Under the pieces are notes generated by a model that did not search any database, was not told where the DNA came from, and saw nothing but the letters and a program-made list of their open reading frames with translations. From Pseudomonas xionganensis (GTDB taxonomy: Bacteria; Pseudomonadota; Gammaproteobacteria; Pseudomonadales; Pseudomonadaceae), in assembly GCF_009763245.1 (NCBI RefSeq), contig NZ_WKJZ01000004.1:1-64000 (forward strand): a stretch of 64,000 nt of DNA, given 5' to 3'. Below are positions 25,187 to 33,708 of this stretch, piece by piece. A program made the translations under genes and the position numbers. Position 1 is the stretch's first letter. Each line of letters opens with the position of its first letter.

Positions 25187-26125
25187 ATGTCTGCATCCCT
25201 CGCATTTGTCTTTCCCGGTCAGGGCTCCCAGTCCCTGGCCATGCTGGCCGAGCACGGCGCTCAGCAGTCGCTGATCCTCGATACCTTTGCCGAAGCCTCC
25301 GAAGCCCTGGGCTACGATCTGTGGGCCTTGACCCAGCAAGGTCCGGAAGAACAGCTCAATCAGACCGACAAGACCCAGCCGGCCATCCTCACCGCTTCCA
25401 TTGCCCTGTGGCGTCTGTGGCTGGCAGAGGGCGGCGCTCAGCCGGCTTTTGTGGCAGGCCATAGTCTCGGTGAGTACTCCGCCCTGGTGGCGGCTGGCAG
25501 CCTGTCCCTGGCTGCCGCGGTAAAACTGGTTGAGCACCGTGGACAGCTGATGCAGCAGGCCGTTCCGGCCGGGCAGGGCGGTATGGCGGCGATTCTCGGC
25601 CTGGAAGACGCCGATGTGCTGGCCGCCTGCGCCGAAGCTGCCCAGGGTGAGGTGGTCAGTGCGGTGAATTTCAATGCCCCGGGCCAGGTGGTGATCGCCG
25701 GTGGCGCCGCCGCCGTGGCGCGCGCCGTCGAGGCGTGCAAGGCGCGCGGTGCCAAGCGTGCCATGCCGCTGCCGGTCAGTGTGCCGTCTCACTGCGCACT
25801 GATGAAGCCTGCCGCCGAGCGCTTTGCCGAAGCGGTTCAGGCGATTGCCTGGCAGGCGCCGCAGATCGCTCTGGTACAGAACGTCAGTGCGGCGGTGGTG
25901 AGTGATCTGGCCGTGCTGCAGCGCGACCTGCTGGCGCAGTTGTACAGCCCGGTGCGCTGGGTCGAGTCCATGGTCTGCCTGGCCGAGCAGGGTGTCACCG
26001 ATCTGGTCGAGTGTGGCCCGGGCAAGGTGCTCTCTGGTTTGAACAAGCGCTGCGTCAAAGGCATCAATACCCATAACCTGGATACCCCGGACGCTTTCGC
26101 CGCTGTGCGTGCGGCCCTGGTCTGA
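25187..26125 (+). CDS. fabD: Malonyl-CoA:ACP transacylase
   Basis: Loads malonyl groups onto acyl carrier protein for fatty acid elongation. The 312 residues show FVFPGQGSQS at the start and the active-site GHSLGEYSAL with Ser93. The late catalytic His lies in SVPSHCALM. The gene is in the usual place between plsX and fabG. Confidence 0.96.
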   Translation: MSASLAFVFPGQGSQSLAMLAEHGAQQSLILDTFAEASEALGYDLWALTQQGPEEQLNQTDKTQPAILTASIALWRLWLAEGGAQPAFVAGHSLGEYSALVAAGSLSLAAAVKLVEHRGQLMQQAVPAGQGGMAAILGLEDADVLAACAEAAQGEVVSAVNFNAPGQVVIAGGAAAVARAVEACKARGAKRAMPLPVSVPSHCALMKPAAERFAEAVQAIAWQAPQIALVQNVSAAVVSDLAVLQRDLLAQLYSPVRWVESMVCLAEQGVTDLVECGPGKVLSGLNKRCVKGINTHNLDTPDAFAAVRAALV

Positions 26126-26140
26126 TTAAGGAGAAACGCT

Positions 26141-26884
26141 ATGAGTCTGCAAGGTAAGGTGGCCCTGGTAACTGGTGCCAGCCGTGGCATTGGCCAGGCA
26201 ATTGCGCTGGAACTGGGGCGTCAGGGCGCAATCGTGATCGGTACGGCGACTTCCGCTTCCGGTGCCGAGCGTATTGCCGAGACCCTCAAGGAGCACGGTA
26301 TCGAAGGTGCAGGTCTGGTATTGGATGTGGGCAATGACGAATCGGTGGCCAGCACCCTGGAACATATCCAGCAACACCTTGGTCAGCCGTTGATTCTGGT
26401 CAACAACGCCGGCATCACGCGCGATAACCTGATGCTGCGGATGAAGGATGACGAGTGGTTCGATGTCATCAATACCAACCTGAGCAGCCTCTATCGCTTG
26501 ACCAAGGCGGTGTTGCGCGGCATGACCAAGGCCCGTTTCGGCCGCATCATCAACATCGGTTCGGTGGTGGGCGCCATGGGCAACGCCGGTCAGGTCAACT
26601 ATGCTGCGGCCAAGGCCGGGCTGGAAGGCTTTGGTCGCGCCCTGGCGCGCGAAGTCGGCTCCCGCGGTATTACCGTAAATGCCGTGGCACCGGGCTTTAT
26701 CGACACCGATATGACCCGCGAACTGCCGGATGCGCAGCGTGATGCGCTGCTGACCCAGATTCCGCTGGGCCGTTTGGGGCAGGCCGAGGAGATCGCAAAA
26801 GTGGTCGCTTTCCTCGCTTCCGATGGCGCGGCTTACGTCACAGGGGCTACTATCCCTGTGAATGGCGGGATGTATATGAGCTAA
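26141..26884 (+). CDS. fabG: 3-oxoacyl-ACP reductase
   Basis: NADPH-dependent reduction of 3-oxoacyl-ACP in fatty acid elongation. The 247-residue SDR protein has the dinucleotide site TGASRGIG, NNAG, and the catalytic Ser, Tyr and Lys in IGSVVGAMGNAGQVNYAAAKAG. AAGGAG precedes ATG 26141. It lies 15 bases behind fabD; a gap of 192 bases with its own promoter separates it from acpP. Confidence 0.96.
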   Translation: MSLQGKVALVTGASRGIGQAIALELGRQGAIVIGTATSASGAERIAETLKEHGIEGAGLVLDVGNDESVASTLEHIQQHLGQPLILVNNAGITRDNLMLRMKDDEWFDVINTNLSSLYRLTKAVLRGMTKARFGRIINIGSVVGAMGNAGQVNYAAAKAGLEGFGRALAREVGSRGITVNAVAPGFIDTDMTRELPDAQRDALLTQIPLGRLGQAEEIAKVVAFLASDGAAYVTGATIPVNGGMYMS

Positions 26885-26996
26885 ATGTGACGAGGGCTCG
26901 GGAAAAACTGTCATAGAGGCTGTCTAAAATCCGTTATAAAGCTGCAACAGGCTTATAGGCAGATCGTGTGAGGTTCCGGGGCTCCCGGCATTGCGC

Positions 26997-27024
26997 TTGA
27001 AATGCTAAAAACCCTTTCTATACA
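26997..27024 (+). promoter_or_regulatory. Promoter of acpP
   Basis: TTGAAA (26997-27002), 16 bases, then TATACA (27019-27024) predict a start near 27031 and a leader of about 45 nt ending in AGGAG before the acpP ATG. A separate promoter fits the high level of ACP that cells need. Confidence 0.7.
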
Positions 27025-27076
27025 CTTGGCCGCAGACCAGCAGCCTGGTTTTGTCCAATAGGAGTGAAAACAAGTT

Positions 27077-27310
27077 ATGAGCACCATCGAAGAACGCGTC
27101 AAGAAAATCGTTGCCGAGCAACTTGGCGTCAAAGAAGAGGAAGTTACCAACAGCGCTTCCTTCGTCGAAGACCTGGGTGCCGACTCTCTTGACACCGTTG
27201 AACTGGTGATGGCTCTGGAAGAGGAATTCGAGACCGAGATCCCGGACGAGCAAGCTGAGAAGATCACCACTGTTCAGGAAGCCATCGACTACGTTACCGC
27301 TCACGCCTAA
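27077..27310 (+). CDS. acpP: Acyl carrier protein
   Basis: A 77-residue acidic helical protein carrying fatty acyl chains on phosphopantetheine attached to Ser37 in GADSLDTVELVMALEEEF. Nearly identical to E. coli ACP. AGGAG lies upstream of ATG 27077. The terminator behind it is probably partly read through into fabF. Confidence 0.98.
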   Translation: MSTIEERVKKIVAEQLGVKEEEVTNSASFVEDLGADSLDTVELVMALEEEFETEIPDEQAEKITTVQEAIDYVTAHA

Positions 27311-27336
27311 GACGTATTCGTCGGTTCCCGACTCGG

Positions 27337-27373
27337 AAAAGCCGCACTCCCTTATCAGGTGTGCGGCTTTTCT
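27337..27373 (+). terminator. Terminator between acpP and fabF
   Basis: GCCGCAC (27341-27347) pairs with GTGCGGC (27361-27367), extended by A-T pairs, and is followed by TTTTCTTT. It would set acpP expression apart from fabF. Confidence 0.85.
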
Positions 27374-27416
27374 TTAAGCGCAGTATGAGCGTTGATAATT
27401 AGAAAAGGAGATTGCT

Positions 27417-28661
27417 GTGTCGCGTAGACGCGTCGTGGTTACCGGTATGGGCATGCTGTCGCCGCTGGGTAACGATGTGCCGAGCAGCTGGCAGGGTATT
27501 TTGGCCGGCCGCAGTGGCATCGGCCTGCTTGAGCATATGGACCTTTCCGCGTTCTCCACCCGATTCGGTGGTGCGGTCAAAGGCTTCAATGTCGAGGAGT
27601 ACCTGTCCGCCAAAGAGGCACGCAAGCTCGATCTGTTTATTCAATATGGCCTGGCGGCCAGCTTTCAGGCCATGCGTGATGCCGGGCTGGAAGTCACCGA
27701 TGCCAATCGTGAGCGTATTGGCGTGGCCATGGGCTCGGGTATCGGCGGGCTGACCAATATCGAGAACAACTGCAAATCCTTGCATGAGCAGGGGCCGCGG
27801 CGCATGTCGCCGTTCTTCGTGCCCGGCTCGATCATCAATATGATTTCCGGCTTCCTGTCGATCCATCTTGGGCTGCAGGGGCCCAACTACGCCATCGCCA
27901 CGGCGTGCACCACGGGCACCCACTGCATTGGCATGGCGGCACGCAATATCGTCTACGGTGAAGCCGATGTGATGGTCGCCGGTGGCGCCGAGATGGCTGC
28001 CTGTGGCCTGGGCATGGGCGGCTTCGGTGCGGCCCGGGCATTGTCCACCCGCAATGATGAGCCGACCAAGGCCAGTCGCCCATGGGACAAGGGGCGCGAT
28101 GGTTTCGTCCTGTCCGATGGCGCCGGCGCTCTGGTACTGGAAGAGCTTGAGCATGCCAAGGCCCGTGGCGCCCATATCTACGCCGAGTTGATCGGTTTTG
28201 GCATGAGTGGTGACGCCTACCATATGACGTCGCCGCCCGAGGATGGCGCCGGTGCGGCGCGCTGCATGAGCAACGCCCTGCGTGATGCCGGTATCAGTGC
28301 CGATCAGGTGCAGTACATCAATGCCCACGGGACCTCTACCTCGGCCGGTGACAAGGCCGAGGTGGCCGCGATCAAGTCGGTATTCGGCGAACATGCCTAC
28401 AAGCTGTCGGTGAGTTCGACCAAATCCATGACCGGCCACTTGCTGGGCGCGGCCGGGGCGGTGGAGGCAATCTTCAGTGTGCTGGCCATCCGTGATCAGG
28501 TGGCGCCGCCAACCATCAATCTGGATGAGCCGGATGAGGGTTGCGATCTGGACTTCGTCGCCCATCAGGCCAAGGCCATGCCGATCAAAGTGGCGCTGTC
28601 CAACTCCTTCGGTTTCGGTGGCACCAATGGCTCGCTGGTATTTCGTCGGTTCGCCGGCTGA
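27417..28661 (+). CDS. fabF: 3-oxoacyl-ACP synthase II
   Basis: Condensing enzyme of fatty acid elongation. The 414 residues contain the active Cys164 in ATACTTG and the two catalytic His in NAHGTSTSAGDKAE and MTGHLLGAAG. The start is GTG 27417 with AAAGGAG in front. The stop overlaps the pabC ATG (TGATG). It begins a long run of closely packed genes down to holB. Confidence 0.96.
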   Translation: MSRRRVVVTGMGMLSPLGNDVPSSWQGILAGRSGIGLLEHMDLSAFSTRFGGAVKGFNVEEYLSAKEARKLDLFIQYGLAASFQAMRDAGLEVTDANRERIGVAMGSGIGGLTNIENNCKSLHEQGPRRMSPFFVPGSIINMISGFLSIHLGLQGPNYAIATACTTGTHCIGMAARNIVYGEADVMVAGGAEMAACGLGMGGFGAARALSTRNDEPTKASRPWDKGRDGFVLSDGAGALVLEELEHAKARGAHIYAELIGFGMSGDAYHMTSPPEDGAGAARCMSNALRDAGISADQVQYINAHGTSTSAGDKAEVAAIKSVFGEHAYKLSVSSTKSMTGHLLGAAGAVEAIFSVLAIRDQVAPPTINLDEPDEGCDLDFVAHQAKAMPIKVALSNSFGFGGTNGSLVFRRFAG

Positions 28662-29476
28662 TGCTGAGCTGGGTTGACGGCGCGCCGGCCACGCAGCTGT
28701 CCGTGCAGGACCGCGGCCTGGCCTATGGCGATGGGCTGTTCGAAACCATCGCCGTGCGCGCCGCGCAGCCGGTGTTGTCGGAGCGTCATCTGGCCCGGCT
28801 GGCCGAGGGCTGCGCGCGCCTGGCCATACCCCTGGACCTGGCGTTGCTGACGGCCGAGTTGCGGGCCTTCTGTGGCCAGCTGAACGAAGGGGTGGCCAAG
28901 CTGATTCTGAGTCGGGGTGATGGCTTGCGCGGCTATGGCCCGCCGCCAGCGCCTCAGCCGCGGCGTATTCTCCTGGGCAGCCCGCCGCCCAGCTATCCGG
29001 CCGCCTATGCCGAGCAGGGCGTGCGTCTGTTCCCCTGCGCCACGCGCCTGGGCGAACAGCCGTTGCTGGCCGGTCTCAAGCATCTTAATCGTCTGGAGCA
29101 GGTGCTGGCGCGGGCCGAGTGGCAGGACGCCGAGCATGCCGAGGGCCTGATGCGTGACAGCAGCGGGCGGGTGATCGAGGGCGTCTACAGCAACCTGTTT
29201 CTGGTCAAGGATAGCGTGCTGATCACCGCCGATCTGTCGCGCTGTGGCGTGGCCGGGGTGATGCGTGCCGAGTTGCTGGAGCAGGCCCGAGCCCTGGGGG
29301 TCGAGTGTCAGGTGCGGGATATCGACTATGCCGAGCTGCTGGATGCTGATGAGGTCCTGCTCTGTAACAGCGTTTATGGCGTGTGGCCGGTGCGCGCCCT
29401 GGGCTTGCACGACTGGCCGGTCGGCTCGCTGACCCGTAAACTGCAGGCCATTGCCCGCACGTTACTGGATAGCTGA
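28661..29476 (+). CDS. pabC: Aminodeoxychorismate lyase
   Basis: PLP-dependent lyase that releases p-aminobenzoate for folate synthesis. The 271-residue fold type IV protein has QDRGLAYGDGLFETI at the start, the PLP lysine in LLAGLKHLNRLEQVLARAEW and the late stretch SNLFLVKDSVLITADL. ATG 28661 shares one base with the fabF stop. mltG begins three bases later. Confidence 0.92.
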   Translation: MLSWVDGAPATQLSVQDRGLAYGDGLFETIAVRAAQPVLSERHLARLAEGCARLAIPLDLALLTAELRAFCGQLNEGVAKLILSRGDGLRGYGPPPAPQPRRILLGSPPPSYPAAYAEQGVRLFPCATRLGEQPLLAGLKHLNRLEQVLARAEWQDAEHAEGLMRDSSGRVIEGVYSNLFLVKDSVLITADLSRCGVAGVMRAELLEQARALGVECQVRDIDYAELLDADEVLLCNSVYGVWPVRALGLHDWPVGSLTRKLQAIARTLLDS

Positions 29477-29479
29477 TTT

Positions 29480-30526
29480 GTGATTCGGAAAATTCTGTTG
29501 TTGCTCGAAGGGGCTGTGCTCATCGCCGGCCTGCTGGTGGCTCTGGTCGCCTGGCAACAGCATGCGGCCCTGCATCAGGCGCTTAATCTGGATGCGGAGT
29601 ACTTTATTGAAGTGCCTGCAGGGGCGACACCTGGCGGGGTGCTCAACCGCTTGCAGGCCGATGGTGTTCTCAGTAATGCATTCTGGTTGCGTCTGTACTG
29701 GCGCTTCAATCTGCGTGAACAGGCGCTGCACAGTGGCGAGTATCGGGTTATGCCCGGCAACACGGCTTTGGATCTGTTGAGCCTGTGGCGCCGTGGGGAA
29801 GTGGTGCAGTACAGCCTGACCCTGGTCGAAGGCTGGAACTTCCGCCAGTTGCGCAGCGCGCTGCAGCGCGAAACCCGTCTGGATCAGCGGCTGGCTGAGC
29901 TCAGTGATGCACAGTTGATGGAGCGACTGGGCTTGCCGGGGCTGAATCCTGAGGGACGCTTTTTCCCCGATACCTATCGATTTGTCCGCGGTATGAGCGA
30001 TCTGGATCTGCTCAAGCAGGCCCATGCCCGGCTGGAGCAGGTGCTGGCCGAGGAGTGGGCGACGCGGGCCGAGGGCTTGCCCTACAAGGAACCCTACGAG
30101 GCCCTGATCATGGCGTCCATGATCGAGAAGGAAACCGGGGTGCCGGAGGAGCGTGGCGAGATCGCCGGTGTGTTTATCCGTCGCCTGCGTATCGGCATGC
30201 GCCTGCAGACCGACCCCACGGTGATCTATGGCATGGGCGAGCGCTACAACGGGCGCATTACCCGCGCCGATCTGCGCGAGCCAACCCCCTACAACACCTA
30301 CACCATCGACGGCATGCCGCCCACGCCTATTGCCCTGGTTGGCCGCGAGGCGATTCATGCAGCGCTCAATCCGGCCGAGGGCTCTAGCCTGTATTTCGTG
30401 GCCAGGGGTGATGGTAGTCATGTATTTTCCAATACCCTGGAGCAGCACAATCGGGCCGTGCGCGAGTATCAGCTCAAGCGCCGTGCGGACTATCGCTCCA
30501 GTCCGGCCCCCCGTAGTGCCCAATAA
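29480..30526 (+). CDS. mltG: Endolytic murein transglycosylase MltG
   Basis: Cuts nascent glycan strands in the periplasm and so sets their length. The 348 residues have an N-terminal membrane helix (IRKILLLLEGAVLIAGLLVALV), a LysM-like part and the YceG domain with the catalytic Glu in MASMIEKETGVPEERGEIAGVF and the conserved LQTDPTVIYG and PYNTYTIDGMPPTPI. The start is GTG 29480. The pabC-mltG-tmk-holB order is standard in gammaproteobacteria. Confidence 0.94.
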   Translation: MIRKILLLLEGAVLIAGLLVALVAWQQHAALHQALNLDAEYFIEVPAGATPGGVLNRLQADGVLSNAFWLRLYWRFNLREQALHSGEYRVMPGNTALDLLSLWRRGEVVQYSLTLVEGWNFRQLRSALQRETRLDQRLAELSDAQLMERLGLPGLNPEGRFFPDTYRFVRGMSDLDLLKQAHARLEQVLAEEWATRAEGLPYKEPYEALIMASMIEKETGVPEERGEIAGVFIRRLRIGMRLQTDPTVIYGMGERYNGRITRADLREPTPYNTYTIDGMPPTPIALVGREAIHAALNPAEGSSLYFVARGDGSHVFSNTLEQHNRAVREYQLKRRADYRSSPAPRSAQ

Positions 30527-30542
30527 CGAGTAAGGACAGCCT

Positions 30543-31175
30543 GTGAGCGGTTTGTTTATCACCCTGGAAGGGCCGGAAGGTGCGGGCAAGAGTACCAATC
30601 GCGAGTACCTGGCCGAGTGCCTGCGCAGGCAGGGACTGGATGTGCTGATGACTCGCGAGCCAGGCGGCACGCCGCTGGCCGAGCGTATTCGTGAGTTGCT
30701 GCTGGCGCCCAGTGCTGAACCCATGGCCAGTGACACCGAGCTGCTGCTGGTATTTGCCGCACGGGCCCAGCATCTGGCTCAGGTGATTCGTCCGGCTCTG
30801 GAGCGCGGCTGTGTTGTCCTCTGTGACCGATTTACCGACGCCACCTATGCCTATCAGGGCGGTGGTCGAGGCTTGTCTACGTCACGTATCGCTGTGCTGG
30901 AAGCTTTCGTTCAGGGAGATCTGCGTCCGGATCTGACCCTGATATTCGATCTGCCGGTGGAGGTGGGGCTGGCCCGGGCGGCAGCGCGCGGGCGTCTGGA
31001 TCGCTTCGAGCAGGAGGGCCAGGCCTTCTTCCAGGCGGTGCGTCAGGCCTATCTGCAGCGCGCCGCAGCAGAGCCGCAGCGCTATCGCATTATCGACGCC
31101 GGGCAATCTCTGGCGCAGGTGCAGCTCAGTTTGGATGTACTGCTGCCGCAGTTGCTGGAGCTGGCCCGTGGCTGA
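30543..31175 (+). CDS. tmk: Thymidylate kinase
   Basis: Phosphorylates dTMP to dTDP. The 210 residues have the P-loop EGPEGAGKST (residues 9-18), the DRF motif in CDRFTDATYAYQGGGRG, and the lid arginines in ARGRLDRFE. The start is GTG 30543 behind AAGGA. Its end overlaps holB by 8 bases. Confidence 0.95.
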   Translation: MSGLFITLEGPEGAGKSTNREYLAECLRRQGLDVLMTREPGGTPLAERIRELLLAPSAEPMASDTELLLVFAARAQHLAQVIRPALERGCVVLCDRFTDATYAYQGGGRGLSTSRIAVLEAFVQGDLRPDLTLIFDLPVEVGLARAAARGRLDRFEQEGQAFFQAVRQAYLQRAAAEPQRYRIIDAGQSLAQVQLSLDVLLPQLLELARG

Positions 31176-32154
31176 GGCTTATCCCTGGCAGCAAGCGCTG
31201 TGGCAGCAGCTGGCAGGGCGCAGCCAACACGCCCATGCCTACCTGCTGCACGGGCCGGCCGGTATCGGCAAGCGCGCCCTGGCCGAGCGTCTGATGGCGC
31301 GGTTGTTGTGTCAGCGCCCGAATGGCCTGGATGCCTGCGGCCAGTGCAAGTCCTGTCATCTGCTGGCGGCCGGTAGCCACCCTGATAATTTCATCCTTGA
31401 ACCTGAAGAAGCCGACAAGGCGATCAAGGTCGATCAGGTGCGTGAGCTGGTCGGTTTCGTGGTGCAGACCGCGCAGCTGGCCGGGCGCAAGGTGGTGCTG
31501 GTGGAGCCGGTGGAGGCGATGAACCTGAATGCCGCCAACGCCCTGCTCAAAAGTCTAGAAGAGCCTTCCGGCAATACCGTGTTGTTGCTGGTCAGCCATC
31601 AACCCAGTCGCCTGCTGCCAACGGTCAAGAGCCGCTGTGTGCAGCAGGCCTGCCCGCTGCCCAGTGAGGCAGTAAGCCTTGAGTGGCTGGCCAAGGCCTT
31701 GCCGGATTGCAGCGCCGATGAGCACCGCGAGTTGCTGTTCCTGGCCGCAGGCTCGCCCCTGGCGGCTGTGCGCATGCATGAGCAGGGGGTTATCGCCCAG
31801 CGTGCCCTGGTGGTGGAGGGGGTGAAGAAACTGCTTAAACAGCAGATTGCCCCCAGTCAGCTGGCCGAGGGCTGGAATGCGGTCTCGTTGCAGTTGCTGT
31901 TTGACTGGTTCTGCCAGTGGTCGCAACTGATCCTGCGTTATCAGCTGAGTCGGGACGAGGCGGGCCTGGGGCAGGCCGATATGCGCAAGGTGGTGCAGTA
32001 CCTGGCGGATAAAACCCCCCAGGCCAAGGTGCTGCATATCCAGGATTGGTTGCTGGCCCAGCGACAGAAGGTGCTGGGCAAGGCCAACCTCAATCGTGTG
32101 TTGCTTCTCGAAGCCTTGCTCGTGCAGTGGGCAAGCCTGCCCGGACCGGGCTAG
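31168..32154 (+). CDS. holB: DNA polymerase III delta' subunit
   Basis: Clamp-loader subunit of 328 residues. LLHGPAGIGKRALAERL resembles a P-loop, followed by a zinc-binding Cys cluster (LLCQRPNGLDACGQCKSC) and EPVEAMNLNAANALLKSLEEP, the delta' hallmark. The start is GTG 31168 inside the tmk end; starts further upstream read antisense-like sequence. pilZ follows 34 bases later, as in P. aeruginosa. Confidence 0.93.
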   Translation: MAEAYPWQQALWQQLAGRSQHAHAYLLHGPAGIGKRALAERLMARLLCQRPNGLDACGQCKSCHLLAAGSHPDNFILEPEEADKAIKVDQVRELVGFVVQTAQLAGRKVVLVEPVEAMNLNAANALLKSLEEPSGNTVLLLVSHQPSRLLPTVKSRCVQQACPLPSEAVSLEWLAKALPDCSADEHRELLFLAAGSPLAAVRMHEQGVIAQRALVVEGVKKLLKQQIAPSQLAEGWNAVSLQLLFDWFCQWSQLILRYQLSRDEAGLGQADMRKVVQYLADKTPQAKVLHIQDWLLAQRQKVLGKANLNRVLLLEALLVQWASLPGPG

Positions 32155-32188
32155 AATCGGCTATTGAGTCATAAATCAGGAATGCCGC

Positions 32189-32545
32189 ATGAGTCTGCCT
32201 CCTAATCTGGGTCCGCGTAACGGGATTTTGTCGCTGACGATCAAGGACAAGTCCGTGCTCTACGCCGCGTATATGCCCTTTATCAAGAATGGCGGCCTGT
32301 TTATTCCCACCAACAAGAGCTACAAGCTCGGTGACGAAGTCTTTATGCTGCTCAACCTGATGGATGAGCCGGAGAAGATTCCGGTGGCCGGCAAGGTGGT
32401 CTGGATCACCCCCAAGGGTGCCCAGGGCAATCGCGCCGCCGGTGTCGGCGTGCAGTTCAACGATGGTGACAATACCGCGCGCAACAAGATCGAGACCTAC
32501 CTGGCCGGGGCGCTGACCTCGGACCGTCCGACCCATACCATGTAA
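32189..32545 (+). CDS. pilZ: Type IV pilus assembly protein PilZ
   Basis: A 118-residue PilZ-domain protein required for type IV pilus biogenesis in pseudomonads; it works with PilB and FimX. It lacks the RxxxR motif of c-di-GMP binders, as known for the P. aeruginosa protein. The sequence GILSLTIKDKSVLYAAYMPF and the position after holB identify it. The last stretch of the upstream gap contains TAGAAT over the holB stop, but no convincing -35. Confidence 0.95.
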   Translation: MSLPPNLGPRNGILSLTIKDKSVLYAAYMPFIKNGGLFIPTNKSYKLGDEVFMLLNLMDEPEKIPVAGKVVWITPKGAQGNRAAGVGVQFNDGDNTARNKIETYLAGALTSDRPTHTM

Positions 32546-32631
32546 CGACAGCTGCAGGCCGCAAGTCGCAAGCGACAGGAAAGCGCCGGCGTTTACGCTT
32601 TTGCATGTGGCTTGCAGTTTGGGGCTTTTCT

Positions 32632-33417
32632 ATGTTGATCGACTCTCACTGCCATCTTGACCGTCTCGATCTGGCGGCCCACGGTGGCTCCCTGGATGCC
32701 GCGCTGGATGCTGCACGCGCCCGCGGTGTGGGGCACTTCCTCTGTATCGGTGTCAGTGCCGACAACGCCGCAACCGTCAAAGCACTGGCCGAGCGCTATG
32801 CCGATGTCGACTGTTCGGTGGGCGTGCATCCGCTGGATCTCGAACCGGGTGCCGAGCCGGCACTGGACTGGCTGCTGGCTGAACTGGCTCACCCCAAGGT
32901 GGTGGCCATCGGTGAAACGGGCCTGGACTATCACTACGAACCGGAATCCGCTGCCTTGCAGCAGACCTCCTTTCGTCTGCACCTGGAAGCGGCGCGCGTC
33001 ACCGGCAAGCCGGTGATCGTGCATACCCGTGAGGCCCGTGCCGATACCCTGGCCCTGCTGCGCGAAGCAGCGTTGCCCCAGGCCGGTGTGCTGCATTGCT
33101 TTACCGAGGATTGGGAGATGGCCAAGGCCGCTCTGGATCTGGGCTTCTATATTTCCCTGTCCGGCATCGTGACCTTTCGCAATGCCGAAGCGCTGCGCGA
33201 AGTCGCGCGCCAGGTGCCTGCTGATCGCTTGCTGGTGGAAACCGATTCGCCCTATCTGGCGCCGATCCCACATCGTGGTAAGCCGAATCTGCCGGAGTAC
33301 GTGCGCGACGTGGCCGACTACCTGGCTGTACTGCGTGGCGTGAGCTGCGAGCAATTGGCCGAGCAGACCACAAGCAACTTCAAGCGCCTGTTCCCGCTGG
33401 CCAGAGTCGCCTCGTAA
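32632..33417 (+). CDS. tatD: TatD family metal-dependent hydrolase
   Basis: A 261-residue TIM-barrel hydrolase; relatives have 3'-5' DNase activity. Metal ligands are visible in order: SHCHLD, GETGLDYH, VIHTRE, LHCFTED and ETDSPYLAP. ATG 32632 gives the usual start MLIDSHCHLDRL. A C-rich spacer of 86 bases with GCTTGCAG-like repeats lies between pilZ and this gene. Convergent with the minus-strand small RNA candidate. Confidence 0.93.
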   Translation: MLIDSHCHLDRLDLAAHGGSLDAALDAARARGVGHFLCIGVSADNAATVKALAERYADVDCSVGVHPLDLEPGAEPALDWLLAELAHPKVVAIGETGLDYHYEPESAALQQTSFRLHLEAARVTGKPVIVHTREARADTLALLREAALPQAGVLHCFTEDWEMAKAALDLGFYISLSGIVTFRNAEALREVARQVPADRLLVETDSPYLAPIPHRGKPNLPEYVRDVADYLAVLRGVSCEQLAEQTTSNFKRLFPLARVAS

Positions 33418-33498
33418 AAGCTGTGCAAAAAGTCTCTGGAGCAATTTTGACGTCGCTCCGGGCTGGCTTGCAGGGTGCCTGCCACGGATGGCGAGGTC

Positions 33499-33534
33499 AA
33501 AAAAAACCCGGGCTATGGGGGATGAGTCCGGGTT
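33499..33534 (-). terminator. Minus-strand terminator of the RgsA candidate
   Basis: A 7-bp GC-rich stem with a long loop followed on the minus strand by eight T. It could also stop read-through from the aminotransferase gene. Confidence 0.8.
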
Positions 33535-33618
33535 AAGACCATTAGGAGTAAATCAAGGTACGCGGTCCACGGTACCTTGCCTGGCGGGGCACTTGGGGGG
33601 AGATGCCGCACACCAGTA
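33499..33618 (-). ncRNA. rgsA: Candidate RgsA (P16) small RNA
   Basis: On the minus strand a CAATACT -10 (33631-33625), one base from the stationary-phase sigma consensus CTATACT, predicts a start near 33618. The transcript would end at a terminator (AACCCGG 33505-33511 with CCGGGTT 33528-33534, then eight T), about 120 nt in all. It contains a perfect 8-bp stem (CAAGGTAC 33554-33561 / GTACCTTG 33572-33579). RgsA of P. aeruginosa and P. fluorescens is about 120 nt, RpoS-dependent, and lies next to tatD (from memory). I could not align it, so the name is provisional. Confidence 0.62.
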
Positions 33619-33708
33619 CCCTTCAGTATTGGCGAAGTTTCCTGATCGTCCAGGCCATTTCGGCCAGTTCTTAAACGGATTTGGAATACCCGAAGCGCTG
33701 TTGAGTCC

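Noticed and set aside
32546..32631. GCTTGCAG/CTGCAAGC-like repeats before tatD
   Set aside because: They recall a common Pseudomonas spacer repeat, but the copies are too degenerate here to define an element.
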